Shown here one piece after another: positions 17,133-25,956 of a stretch of 64,000 nt of DNA. How positions within the stretch are numbered: the stretch's first letter is position 1; each line of letters opens with the position of its first letter. The notes beneath the pieces were generated by a model. It was not told the origin of the DNA. It ran no database searches and saw nothing but the letters and a program-made list of their open reading frames with translations. Source of the stretch: Oscillospiraceae bacterium (lineage in GTDB: Bacteria > Bacillota > Clostridia > Oscillospirales > Oscillospiraceae); the NCBI GenBank assembly GCA_902765595.1, contig CACXAQ010000001.1, positions 124,001-188,000 on the forward strand, written 5' to 3'. A program made the position numbers and the translations under genes.

Positions 17133-18917
17133 ATGGAGAATCCGCTGGAAGAAAAACGGGCGTTGTTCAATTCGCTCCATACGCTCCGGGGACGCTGGAA
17201 GGAAGGGACCTTTCGCGAGATCCTGGATGACTGGCGCTGGATCTTTACGTACAGCAAGCGTTATAAGCTGGCGATCCTGTTTTATACCCTTTTGGGTATC
17301 GTGAGCACCAGCTTCGGTTTGGCTGCCAGCGTGGCCGGGAAAATCACCATCGATATCATCACCGGACATGACAGCAGCCGCCTGGGCCTGATGATTGCCA
17401 TTATGGTGGGCAGCGCCGCCTTCAGCCTGCTCTTTTCCAGCGCGATCAACCGCATCTCCACCAAGCTGAGCATCGACATCAACAACGATATCCAGGCGGA
17501 TATTTTTGATCAGATCATCGATGTGGACTGGCAGGCCATCAACAGATACAGCAGTGGGGATCTGCTGAATCGCTTCAACAGCGATGTGAGCACCGTCAGC
17601 AAAAATGCCATCAGCTGGCTGCCGTCCATCGTGATCGCACTTTATAACTTTATTGCCACCTTTGCCCTGATCTGGCACTATAACAAGGTGATGTCCCTGC
17701 TGTCCTTTGCCAGCGCGCCTGTGATGCTGCTCCTTTCCAAGTACCTGATCCGCAAGCAGCGGGAATATGCCAATCGGATGAAACAGACCGGCAGCGAAAT
17801 GATGGGCTTTGAGGTGGAGACCTTTTATAATTTTGATACCATCAAGTCCTTCGGCATCATGGGGAACTACGGCAAGAAGCTGCGGGACTGGCAGAAGAGG
17901 CTGAAAGCCATCAGCCTGGAGTATAATCTCTTTTCCATCAAGACCAACGTTTTCCTGTCTGTCCTGGGGCTGATCGTGCAGTATGCCGCTTTCGGATACT
18001 GCCTGTTCCTGCTCTGGAAGGACCGGATCACTTACGGTACGATGACGCTGTTTCTGGAACAGCGGGTCCGCCTGTCCAATGCGTTTAACAGCGTGGTGGG
18101 GATCGTCCCTGCCTTCCTGTCCAGCTCTGTTTCGGCCCACCGCATCCGGGAGTTGATTGAACTCCCCAGGGAGAAGCATCTTCCGGAAACACAGCAGCTC
18201 CAGGCAATGGCGGAGCAGGGGGTGGAGGTCCGGATGGACGACCTGAGCTTTGCCTATACGGAGAACAAGCAGGTTATAGTATCCTCCTCTTTCCGGGCTT
18301 CTCCCGGAGAGATCGTGGCGCTGGTTGGCCCTTCCGGCGAAGGGAAAACCACGATGATCCGCCTTGCGCTGGGCCTGATCCATCCCGATGAAGGTACCGC
18401 CTATCTGCAGACCGGAGATGGGACGCAAGTTGCCTGCAATGCGGACAGCAGGGCGCTGTTTTCGTATGTCCCCCAGGGAAATGCCATTTTGTCCGGAACC
18501 ATTGCGGAGAATCTGCGCATGGTGAAGGAAGATGCCGACGACGAGGAGATCATCGAGGCCCTGAAGATCGCCTGCGCCTGGGACTTTGTATCCCAAATGC
18601 CGGAGACGATCCACAGCAAGCTGGGGGAACGGGGCCGCGGCCTGTCGGAGGGCCAGGCACAGCGGATCGCTATTGCCCGTGCCGTCCTGCGGGATGCGCC
18701 GATCCTGCTGCTGGATGAGGCCACCTCTGCCCTGGATGTGACCACGGAGCGGCGGGTACTGCGGAATATCATCCGTCAGCGGCCCAATAAAACCTGCATC
18801 GTTACGACCCACCGGCCCACCGTGCTGAGCATGTGTCAGCGAGTATATCGCGTGATTGACAAGCGCGTGACGGAACTGAGCGAAGAAGAATCCAGCCGGA
18901 TGGCAATGGACTTTTGA
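17133..18917 (+). CDS. ABC exporter, fused permease and ATPase
   Basis: A 594-residue half-transporter with six membrane helices (about residues 45-320) and a C-terminal ATPase with Walker A GPSGEGKTT near 400, signature LSEGQ near 503, Walker B ILLLDEATS and the switch His in THRPT. The signature has Glu in place of the usual second Gly. Such exporters secrete peptides, lipids or polysaccharide intermediates. No C39 peptidase domain is present. It follows the peptide cassette and could export its product, as in lasso-peptide clusters. However, it has its own promoter and is the first gene of the polysaccharide operon. GGGAGAG supports ATG 17133. Confidence 0.9.
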   Translation: MENPLEEKRALFNSLHTLRGRWKEGTFREILDDWRWIFTYSKRYKLAILFYTLLGIVSTSFGLAASVAGKITIDIITGHDSSRLGLMIAIMVGSAAFSLLFSSAINRISTKLSIDINNDIQADIFDQIIDVDWQAINRYSSGDLLNRFNSDVSTVSKNAISWLPSIVIALYNFIATFALIWHYNKVMSLLSFASAPVMLLLSKYLIRKQREYANRMKQTGSEMMGFEVETFYNFDTIKSFGIMGNYGKKLRDWQKRLKAISLEYNLFSIKTNVFLSVLGLIVQYAAFGYCLFLLWKDRITYGTMTLFLEQRVRLSNAFNSVVGIVPAFLSSSVSAHRIRELIELPREKHLPETQQLQAMAEQGVEVRMDDLSFAYTENKQVIVSSSFRASPGEIVALVGPSGEGKTTMIRLALGLIHPDEGTAYLQTGDGTQVACNADSRALFSYVPQGNAILSGTIAENLRMVKEDADDEEIIEALKIACAWDFVSQMPETIHSKLGERGRGLSEGQAQRIAIARAVLRDAPILLLDEATSALDVTTERRVLRNIIRQRPNKTCIVTTHRPTVLSMCQRVYRVIDKRVTELSEEESSRMAMDF

Positions 18918-18932
18918 GAGGGGGTGCAGACC

Positions 18933-19682
18933 ATGATCGATTTGCATACCCATGTACTTCCCGGCGTGGATGACGGCTCCCGGAGCATGAAAGAGTCTCT
19001 GGAGCTGCTTACCATGGCGGCAGACAGCGGGGTGGAGATTCTGGTAGCGACGCCCCATTGCAATATTCCGGACGAATTTGATAATTACGTGAGCCCAGAG
19101 CTGGAGGATCTCTTTCGAAAACTGGATGAGGCGCGAAAAAATGCCGGTATCCCGATCCGACTCCTGCGGGGGATGGAGATTTTCGCAACGCCGGAGCTGC
19201 CGCAGCTTCTGCGGGACGGAAAAGTCTGGACCTTGAACGGAACGAAATACTTTTTGATGGAATTCGCCTTCGACGAAGACCCGGATTATTGCAGCCGCAT
19301 ACTGCGCCGCTGCAGGGAACTGGGCTTTTGGCCCATCGTCGCCCATCCGGAACGCTACTATTTCCTTCAGGAGGATCTGCAGCTCGCCTTCGAATGGTGT
19401 GTGGAAGGATACGGACTGCAGTTAAACAAGGGGAGCCTTTTGGGCCGCTTCGGATCTGCTCCGCAGCGGACAGCGGAGCTGCTGCTGCAGCACGGCCTCG
19501 CCGCCTGCGTCGCCAGTGACGCCCATAACCCCAAGCGGCGCAGCACCAATATGCTGGATGTGCGCGGGCTCCTGCTGGAGGAATACGGAGAAGCTTACAT
19601 GAGGCTCCTTTTGGAAGAAAACCCGAAACGCATCCTGGACGGGAGAGCGCTGCTTGGCTATGAGCCCATCCCGTTCCGCTGA
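18933..19682 (+). CDS. CpsB/YwqE-type PHP-domain tyrosine phosphatase
   Basis: A 249-residue manganese-dependent phosphatase with the PHP opening MIDLHTHVLPGVDDGS, a TPHCN motif, a central HPERY motif and SDAHN near the C terminus, all metal-binding positions of CpsB/YwqE. It removes phosphate from the tyrosine-rich tails of capsule tyrosine kinases and so tunes polymer length and output. Two matching kinases lie 0.9 kb downstream. ATG 18933 is nine bases from GAGAGGGGG; the upstream GTG at 18924 abuts it. Confidence 0.92.
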   Translation: MIDLHTHVLPGVDDGSRSMKESLELLTMAADSGVEILVATPHCNIPDEFDNYVSPELEDLFRKLDEARKNAGIPIRLLRGMEIFATPELPQLLRDGKVWTLNGTKYFLMEFAFDEDPDYCSRILRRCRELGFWPIVAHPERYYFLQEDLQLAFEWCVEGYGLQLNKGSLLGRFGSAPQRTAELLLQHGLAACVASDAHNPKRRSTNMLDVRGLLLEEYGEAYMRLLLEENPKRILDGRALLGYEPIPFR

Positions 19683-19715
19683 AAAACTGTGTTACGCTGA
19701 GGAGGACAATGACTT

Positions 19716-20606
19716 GTGAGAAAGCTCAGATTATTGCTCCTGGTCTTTTTCCTGGTGGTGTTTGTGATCTTTATGGCCACCAATATACACGAGTACCTGA
19801 CGTCGGATTATACTGCGCCGGTCATTGCCGCAGATACGGATGTGCTGCATGTCAGTGTCTCCGCCAATGAGGCGGATCTGCTGGTGGGCATGTCGGCGTC
19901 TGACAATCTGGACGGCGACGTTTCTGACAGCCTGGTAGTGGTGTCCCAATCCAAGTTTATCGCCCCAAACACCCGGCATATCAACTATGCTGCCTTCGAT
20001 GGGAACAACAATGTGGGGACCTATTCCCGGGACGTAGTCTATACGGATTATCATCCGCCCCGCTTTGTGCTTTCCGAGCCGCTGCGTTTTGTTGCCGGCA
20101 ATACAAGCTATGATTATCTGCGCAGCCTGCGCGCCATGGATGTGCTGGATGGGGATATTTCCTCTCAGATCAAGATCACGTACGGAGATTTCAATACGGC
20201 CAGCGATTCTGTCAGCGTTCAAAAGATCATTCTTCAGGTCACCAACAGCGCAGGTGACACGGTCGCACTGGAGCTCAACGCCTCATTTGAGGATTTTGAA
20301 AGCTTTTCGAAAGTGTCTCCGGCCTTGACGGACTATATCATTTACGTCCAGAAAGGGGAGAAGCCCAATCTTCGCGCCTATCTGGACGGAATCTGGACGG
20401 CGGGGAACCACCGAAAGTTCTCGGATCTGGACTTTGATCCGGATACAGATATTTCAATCATTGACAACCGGGTCAATTACGGAGTCCCCGGCGTGTATAC
20501 GGTGACCTACCGCCTCTCCAAGGGCATTGCGAACGGCGGCGGCGGTGTGACCCGTACAGATTTCGGTACGACGACCCTGTACGTTGTTGTGGAGGACGCA
20601 TCATGA
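19716..20606 (+). CDS. Membrane-anchored Ig-like (DUF5011-type) protein of the polysaccharide locus
   Basis: A 296-residue protein with one N-terminal membrane helix (about residues 3-22) and an extracellular part carrying Ig-like segments. Their pattern is LLVGMSASDNLDGDVSDSL, then a second AMDVLDGDISSQI, typical of DUF5011/cadherin-like repeats. No catalytic motif is seen. It sits between the phosphatase and the kinases and overlaps the first kinase by four bases, so it probably belongs to the assembly complex, perhaps as an extracellular scaffold. The GTG start is supported by GAGGAGG nine bases upstream. Confidence 0.75.
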   Translation: MRKLRLLLLVFFLVVFVIFMATNIHEYLTSDYTAPVIAADTDVLHVSVSANEADLLVGMSASDNLDGDVSDSLVVVSQSKFIAPNTRHINYAAFDGNNNVGTYSRDVVYTDYHPPRFVLSEPLRFVAGNTSYDYLRSLRAMDVLDGDISSQIKITYGDFNTASDSVSVQKIILQVTNSAGDTVALELNASFEDFESFSKVSPALTDYIIYVQKGEKPNLRAYLDGIWTAGNHRKFSDLDFDPDTDISIIDNRVNYGVPGVYTVTYRLSKGIANGGGGVTRTDFGTTTLYVVVEDAS

Positions 20607-22078
20607 ATGAAACCAAACAAGATTTTTCCTCCCTGCTGGACAAACTTGACCTGTACAGCATCCTGCGGGATACGCTGAGAAATCTGTGGGCGATCCTGCT
20701 GGGAGCCATCGCAGTGGCGATGATCGTGAATATGGTGGTCCGCGCGGATTTTCGCAACACCTATTCCACAACGGCCACCTTTGTGGTTACGGCCAAGTCC
20801 TCCAGCAACTACACCTACAGCAACCTGTCCGCCGCATCCACCATGGCCAACAGCTTTACCAATATCCTCAACAGCAATCTGCTGAAAAAGAAGGTCTGCC
20901 AGGACCTGGGAACGGACAGCTTCCGCGCCGCTGCCAGTGCAGAGGTCATCAACGGCACCAATCTGATGACGCTTCGGGTGACGGCAGATACGCCCAATAA
21001 CACCTATCGGACGATCCGATCCATCATGTACAATATGGTAGACCTGACGCAGTATGTGTCCACGGACATGGTGCTGGAAGTGCTGCAGGACCCTGCGGTC
21101 CCTACCAGGGCCGACGCGTCCTTTTCTGCCCGGACCCAGACACAGAGGGCGTTTCTGGTCAGCGTCCTTGTGTTTTCTTTGGGCTTTATGTATCTGTCGT
21201 ATCGGAAAGAGACAATCAAGAGCGAAAAGGATCTGGAAAATAAGCTGGACGCAAAGTCTTTGGGCATGCTCCATCACGAAAGCCTCTACAGAAATCTGGG
21301 CGACAGGATTCGCCGCAAGAAGAAAAAGCACCTGGTGACGGAGCTTACTGCCCAGTTTGAGTTTGTAGAGCGATATAAGAAGATTGCCGCGCACATTTCC
21401 GCCCAGGCGCACAAGAGCGGCGCCAAGACGATCCTTGTCACCAGCGTTCAGGAGCATGAGGGCAAGTCCACCGTCAGCGCAAACCTGGCACTGACGCTGG
21501 TGCAGCAGTCCTATAAGGTGCTCCTGATCGACGGCGATCTGCGCAGACCCTCTCAAAACGGACTGTTTCTGGGACCGGATGACAAACTGAAGGCAAGTCT
21601 CGGCGCGCTGCTCATGGGGCAGGCGACGCTGGGCGATGCCATGTACCACGACACGGAGCGAAACCTGGATCTGCTGCTCAACAAGCGGAATATCTCCAAC
21701 TCCACGGATATCGTGTCTTCGGAATACATGTCCAGGCTTATTGCCGTGGTGCGCAACTACTACGACTTTATCATTATTGACTCGCCTCCCATGTCTCTGA
21801 TGGCGGACGCCGAGGTCCAGGCGGACCTGGCGGACATGAGTATTCTCGTGGTCAAGTACGACACGGTCCTGGCCCAGGATCTGAACGATGCCATTGATTC
21901 TCTGCGGGACTGCCATGCGCAGTTTGCCGGCTGTATCCTGAACCAGGTACGTACACTGCCCGGTTCCCGCCGGACGGTGGGCGGCTATGGCGGCTATGGG
22001 CGCTACGGCCACTATGGCCGCTATGGACGTTACGGCCACTATGGGGAGTACGGCCGCTATGGAAAAGCGGAAAACTGA
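20603..22078 (+). CDS. Fused Wzz/CpsC and BY-kinase, first copy
   Basis: A 491-residue protein with two membrane helices (about 28-47 and 183-200) flanking an extracellular Wzz-like domain, then a cytoplasmic BY-kinase domain. Walker A is atypical, HEGKST near residue 288 where kinases usually have GEGKS. Walker A' LLIDGDLRRP and Walker B FIIIDSPP follow. The tail (from about 460) repeats Tyr-Gly with Arg, His or Glu at three-residue spacing, an unusually regular phosphotyrosine cluster. CpsC and CpsD are separate proteins in many Firmicutes but fused here, as in Gram-negative Wzc. It controls chain length and assembly. Confidence 0.9.
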   Translation: MNETKQDFSSLLDKLDLYSILRDTLRNLWAILLGAIAVAMIVNMVVRADFRNTYSTTATFVVTAKSSSNYTYSNLSAASTMANSFTNILNSNLLKKKVCQDLGTDSFRAAASAEVINGTNLMTLRVTADTPNNTYRTIRSIMYNMVDLTQYVSTDMVLEVLQDPAVPTRADASFSARTQTQRAFLVSVLVFSLGFMYLSYRKETIKSEKDLENKLDAKSLGMLHHESLYRNLGDRIRRKKKKHLVTELTAQFEFVERYKKIAAHISAQAHKSGAKTILVTSVQEHEGKSTVSANLALTLVQQSYKVLLIDGDLRRPSQNGLFLGPDDKLKASLGALLMGQATLGDAMYHDTERNLDLLLNKRNISNSTDIVSSEYMSRLIAVVRNYYDFIIIDSPPMSLMADAEVQADLADMSILVVKYDTVLAQDLNDAIDSLRDCHAQFAGCILNQVRTLPGSRRTVGGYGGYGRYGHYGRYGRYGHYGEYGRYGKAEN

Positions 22079-22087
22079 GGTGCTGCC

Positions 22088-23611
22088 ATGAGTGAAAATG
22101 TTGCTAAGAAGAAAACGGAGTATGAGAAGATCGACGTGATCTCTTTCGTCAATGATTTTCTCCATCGCCTCCGCAGACTGTGGCTGCTTGTCCTGGCGTT
22201 GACTGTGGCGGTCGCCGCGCTGTTTTATTATCGAGTCAGCAGCAGCTATACCCCAACCTACGTGGCTGAGGCCACCGTTACCGTGGAAATCGTCAACGGC
22301 GGCAGCTTTTCCAATAAGAACACGGCCGAGCAGATGGGGCTGATTTTTCCCTATATTCTGACCAGCGGCGCCCTCTCTGACGTGATTGCCCAGGACCTGG
22401 GTATGACCAGTGTTCCGGGTACGATCAATGTTACCTGCATCCGGGGCACCAATCTTCTGACCATCACCGTCAGTTCCTGGGACGCCAACTACGCCTATGA
22501 TACGCTTCAGTCCGTGCTGCGGAATTATCCGTCGGTCGCACAGTTCGTCGTGGGACAGACGGAGCTGAAGGTCATCGATGATAACGGGATCCCCACCGAC
22601 AGCGGGCGGGAATCGGTGATCCGCGGCTCTGTGAAAAAGGGCGCAGCCATCGGTTTCGCGCTGGGCATGCTGTTTGTCGCTTTCCACGTGGCGGCCTTCC
22701 GCACCGTGCGGAGCGAGTCGGAACTGCGTTCTCTGCTGAATATCCCGTTTCTTGGGACGCTGCCCTTCTATCGGAAAAAACAGCGGCGCAATGCCGCCCG
22801 TACGGAGATCAATATCCTGAAGGACGGGGAAAACTCCGATTACGTGGAATCGGTGCGCCTGATCCGTACTCGCCTGGAGCGTCAGATGGAGGACAGGAAG
22901 GTCCTGATGGTAACCAGCTCCATTTCCGGCGAGGGCAAATCCACAGTTGCGGCGAACCTTGCCATTTCCATGGCACGAAAGGGGAAGCGCGTGATTCTGG
23001 TGGACTGTGATCTGCGTAATCCTACCGTGAGCAAGATCTTCGGCCTGCAGGAAAAATACCCGGGACTGGTTTCGATCCTGCGCGGGACCAGCAGACTGGA
23101 GGACTCTCTCTGCGAGGTTCAGGACCACGGCACGCCCATTGGGCTGACGCTGCTGCCCGGCGGCGAACGGGAATCCCGCCTGGTAGAGATCCTCAGCAGC
23201 GAAGATATGAAAAAGCTGATCGATACTCTGCAGGCCCGGGCGGACATCGTGATCCTGGATACGCCTCCATCCGCCGTTCTGGTGGACGCCATGATGCTGG
23301 TGCGCTATGTAGACGCGGTGGCCTATGTGATCATGAGCGATTATGCACGCCGCCGGTACATCTACGAGGGTGTAGAGGAACTGACAAGCGCAGGCGCGCA
23401 TATTGCAGGCTGCATCCTGAACGGCGGCAAAACCCGCGGAGGCCGCTACGGCTACTATGGCTACAAAGGAAAGTACGGCTACGGAAGCTACGGTTATGGA
23501 GCCAGGGCCTACGGCGCGGAAAAGAAGTCGGCCCCTTCGGATCAGAAAAAATCCGGCTCTGAGAGGAAGGCTTCCGGCAAAAAGCCTTCAAAAACGGATG
23601 ATGAATCATAA
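22088..23611 (+). CDS. Fused Wzz/CpsC and BY-kinase, second copy
   Basis: A 507-residue paralogue of the preceding gene, nine bases downstream. It has the same two-helix Wzz domain and BY-kinase, but with canonical Walker A SGEGKST near residue 282, Walker A' ILVDCDLRNP and Walker B VILDTPP. Its tail (about 447-480) is also Tyr/Gly-rich but less regular, and ends in a Lys/Ser-rich extension of about 30 residues. The two kinases may form a mixed octamer or have split into active and regulatory partners. The nearby CpsB-type phosphatase would reverse phosphorylation. Confidence 0.9.
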   Translation: MSENVAKKKTEYEKIDVISFVNDFLHRLRRLWLLVLALTVAVAALFYYRVSSSYTPTYVAEATVTVEIVNGGSFSNKNTAEQMGLIFPYILTSGALSDVIAQDLGMTSVPGTINVTCIRGTNLLTITVSSWDANYAYDTLQSVLRNYPSVAQFVVGQTELKVIDDNGIPTDSGRESVIRGSVKKGAAIGFALGMLFVAFHVAAFRTVRSESELRSLLNIPFLGTLPFYRKKQRRNAARTEINILKDGENSDYVESVRLIRTRLERQMEDRKVLMVTSSISGEGKSTVAANLAISMARKGKRVILVDCDLRNPTVSKIFGLQEKYPGLVSILRGTSRLEDSLCEVQDHGTPIGLTLLPGGERESRLVEILSSEDMKKLIDTLQARADIVILDTPPSAVLVDAMMLVRYVDAVAYVIMSDYARRRYIYEGVEELTSAGAHIAGCILNGGKTRGGRYGYYGYKGKYGYGSYGYGARAYGAEKKSAPSDQKKSGSERKASGKKPSKTDDES

Positions 23612-23651
23612 GGATTGATGTTCCGCCTTTCCGGCGGGACTTGGAGTGCGC

Positions 23652-24749
23652 ATGGAACTGAGAAACTACTGGTGGCTGCTGATCTGGCTATTTCTGTTTG
23701 GCGGTGTGAGCCTTGCGTTCTTCCCCAAGCGGGAGGAGATCGTCCTGGGCAAGCCTGTCCAACGCTGGGGCAAGTTCTCCGCCGCCGCCCTTGCCCTGCC
23801 CTATGTCATCTGGGCCGGGTGGAGGAAAAATATCGGGGATACAGAAGTATACCGAGCGTGGTTTTTAAATGTGCAGAAGGGCTTTACCAATCTGTGGGCA
23901 TACTTGGCTGAACAGAGCAAGGATCGAGGCTTTTCTCTGTTGGCGAACCTGTTTAAAACGCTTGTTGTCGATTCGGACATCGGGTTTTTCCTGCTGATTG
24001 CAGCGATACAGCTGTTTTTCCTCGTGAAGATCTACAGGAAGTATTCAGAAGACTATTGGCTCAGTATGTTTCTGTTTATCGCGTCTACGGACTATTTGTC
24101 CTGGATGCACAACGGAATGCGGCAGTTTTTGGCGGCGACCATCATTTTCGGCGCGCTTCCTTTGCTGCTGAACAAGCGTTATATCCCGATGATCCTGGTC
24201 GTGATCTTGGCCGCGCAGATCCATTTGTCGGCGCTGCTGTTTCTGCCCTTTATCTTTATTGTGAACGGGAAAGCATGGAATTTCCGAACGATTCTGTTTA
24301 TTGCGGGAATCCTTGTGGCCGTGTTTTTTGTGGATGAAATCACAGGATTTATCACGGATTCTCTTCGGGAGACGGCATATGAGGGCAATATTGAGATCCT
24401 GGAGTCTGACGACGGGACCAATATTTTCCGTGTGCTGTTCTATTCGATACCGGCTGTTATCGCCTTTGCGTTTCGAGACCGGATCGAAGCAGTAGATGAT
24501 CCACTGATCAATCTCTGCGTGAACTTGGCCGTTGTGACGGCCGGTGTGTATGTTTTCAGCTTTTTTACCAGCGGGATTCTGGTGGGCCGGCTGCCCATTT
24601 TCTTCAGCCTTTCCAATTATATCCTGATCCCCTGGCTGATCAAGGAACTGTTCACAAGAGAATCTGCCTTGCTGCTTAAAGGCGGTTTTATCGCAGTCTA
24701 TACGGCCTTTTTCTATTATCAGGTCGGCGTGACCTGGCACTACATTTGA
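23652..24749 (+). CDS. EpsG-like polysaccharide polymerase (Wzy role)
   Basis: A 365-residue multi-pass membrane protein with about ten helices, a YRAWFLN motif after the first helices and the WMHNGMRQFLAATI segment typical of EpsG family members. These proteins polymerise undecaprenol-linked repeat units outside the membrane. Its place after the kinases and before the glycosyltransferases fits the Wzy role, and no other polymerase candidate is seen in the locus. ATG 23652 is preferred over the GTG at 23646, which lies on the GGAG site. Confidence 0.85.
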   Translation: MELRNYWWLLIWLFLFGGVSLAFFPKREEIVLGKPVQRWGKFSAAALALPYVIWAGWRKNIGDTEVYRAWFLNVQKGFTNLWAYLAEQSKDRGFSLLANLFKTLVVDSDIGFFLLIAAIQLFFLVKIYRKYSEDYWLSMFLFIASTDYLSWMHNGMRQFLAATIIFGALPLLLNKRYIPMILVVILAAQIHLSALLFLPFIFIVNGKAWNFRTILFIAGILVAVFFVDEITGFITDSLRETAYEGNIEILESDDGTNIFRVLFYSIPAVIAFAFRDRIEAVDDPLINLCVNLAVVTAGVYVFSFFTSGILVGRLPIFFSLSNYILIPWLIKELFTRESALLLKGGFIAVYTAFFYYQVGVTWHYI

Positions 24750-24782
24750 GTCAAGGTCAGGCCGCACGTTTGAGGTGATGAC

Positions 24783-25946
24783 ATGCCTGTTCATGTGCTG
24801 CAGGTTTTTTCTACGCTGAATAATGGCGGAGCGGAAAACAGAATCATGGATGTGTTCCGGCATGTTGATCAGGAACGGGTAATTATTGATTTTGCCGTGG
24901 TGCATGGGGGCGAGCAGTTTTTCACCCGGGAGATCCTGCAGACCAAGAGCAAGATCTATACGCTTCCAGATCCCAGGAAGGGCTTGATCAGGAATTATCA
25001 GGCCTGGAGAAAGTTTTTCGCAGAACACCCCTTTCAGGCGGTGCATACCCACGTGTCCTGGTATGGGGGGATCGTTCTTCTGGCGGCCAAGCGGGCCGGG
25101 ATCCCGCACAGGGTCGCTCACGCGAGAAGCTCAGAAGAACCGTCCATGTCTTTTCCGCGGAAAGCGGCAAGGACCTTTGGGAGGCTTCTCTTTGCGTGGA
25201 CTGCCACGGAGAGATTGGCAATTTCGGAGGATGCGGCCAGGAATATCTTTGGCCCTGCCTGTGTAAAAAGGCACAGGTATCAATACGTCCCCAATTCCAT
25301 AGACCAGACGAAGTATTCCACCCTGGAAGGGGAGGACAGAGCGCGGCTGCGTAAAAGCCTTGGGATTCCTGCCGGCGTTCACGCATACGTAACGGTCGCG
25401 AGCTTCAGGCGGCCGAAAAATCACGTGTTCCTGCTGGAAATCGCCAAGGCGCTCCGGGAAAAGGGAGATCCTTTCCTCCTGTTCCTGGTGGGAGACGGCG
25501 CTCTCCGGCAGGAGATCGAGGCGCGGATCCAGGCGCTGGGCCTTGGCGAGCAGCTGCGCTTGCTGGGCGTGCGAGGGGACGTGCCGCAGATCCTATGCGC
25601 TTTTGACGCATTGATCCTTCCTTCTTTGTATGAGGGACTGGGCGGCGTGGTCCTGGAGGCACAGATGGTGGGAGTTCCTGCGATCGTGTCCACAGGCGTC
25701 CCGGAAGAGGCGGACGTAGGGATCCGTATGGTGGAATATGTTTCCCTGCAGGAACCGCCCTCAAAGTGGGCGGATGTTATCCTCGGGAAGATCGAGAGCT
25801 TTTCCTGGAACAGGGAGAGCGCGGTTCAGGCCTTCCGGGAAAAAGGCTTTACCATTGAGAAAACGGCAAAGCAGTATCTGCTTGCCTATGGAATATCTGA
25901 GACGACCGCCATAGATGCGATTGTCGATCTCCGGGAGACGGAATAG
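24783..25946 (+). CDS. GT4 family glycosyltransferase (EpsF-like)
   Basis: A 387-residue GT-B fold retaining glycosyltransferase. The N-terminal VFSTLNNGGAENRIMD segment, the HTHVSWYGGI motif and the C-terminal PSLYEGLGGVVLEAQ (the E-x7-E nucleotide-sugar site) mark family GT4. It closely resembles EpsF-type enzymes that add a sugar to the lipid-linked repeat unit in the cytoplasm. The donor cannot be read from sequence. A GAGGTGAT site precedes the ATG. Confidence 0.88.
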   Translation: MPVHVLQVFSTLNNGGAENRIMDVFRHVDQERVIIDFAVVHGGEQFFTREILQTKSKIYTLPDPRKGLIRNYQAWRKFFAEHPFQAVHTHVSWYGGIVLLAAKRAGIPHRVAHARSSEEPSMSFPRKAARTFGRLLFAWTATERLAISEDAARNIFGPACVKRHRYQYVPNSIDQTKYSTLEGEDRARLRKSLGIPAGVHAYVTVASFRRPKNHVFLLEIAKALREKGDPFLLFLVGDGALRQEIEARIQALGLGEQLRLLGVRGDVPQILCAFDALILPSLYEGLGGVVLEAQMVGVPAIVSTGVPEEADVGIRMVEYVSLQEPPSKWADVILGKIESFSWNRESAVQAFREKGFTIEKTAKQYLLAYGISETTAIDAIVDLRETE

Positions 25947-25956
25947 GAGTAGCTAT

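Noticed and set aside
14075-18917. Reading the cassette as a lasso-peptide cluster
   Set aside because: No transglutaminase-like protease or lasso cyclase is adjacent, and the 97-residue peptide is far longer than lasso precursors. The asparagine synthetase at 25957 keeps the glutaminase Cys2 and belongs to the polysaccharide operon.
21975-22075. Tandem DNA repeats at the end of the first kinase gene
   Set aside because: They encode the Tyr-Gly tail expected of BY-kinases and are not an independent repeat element.
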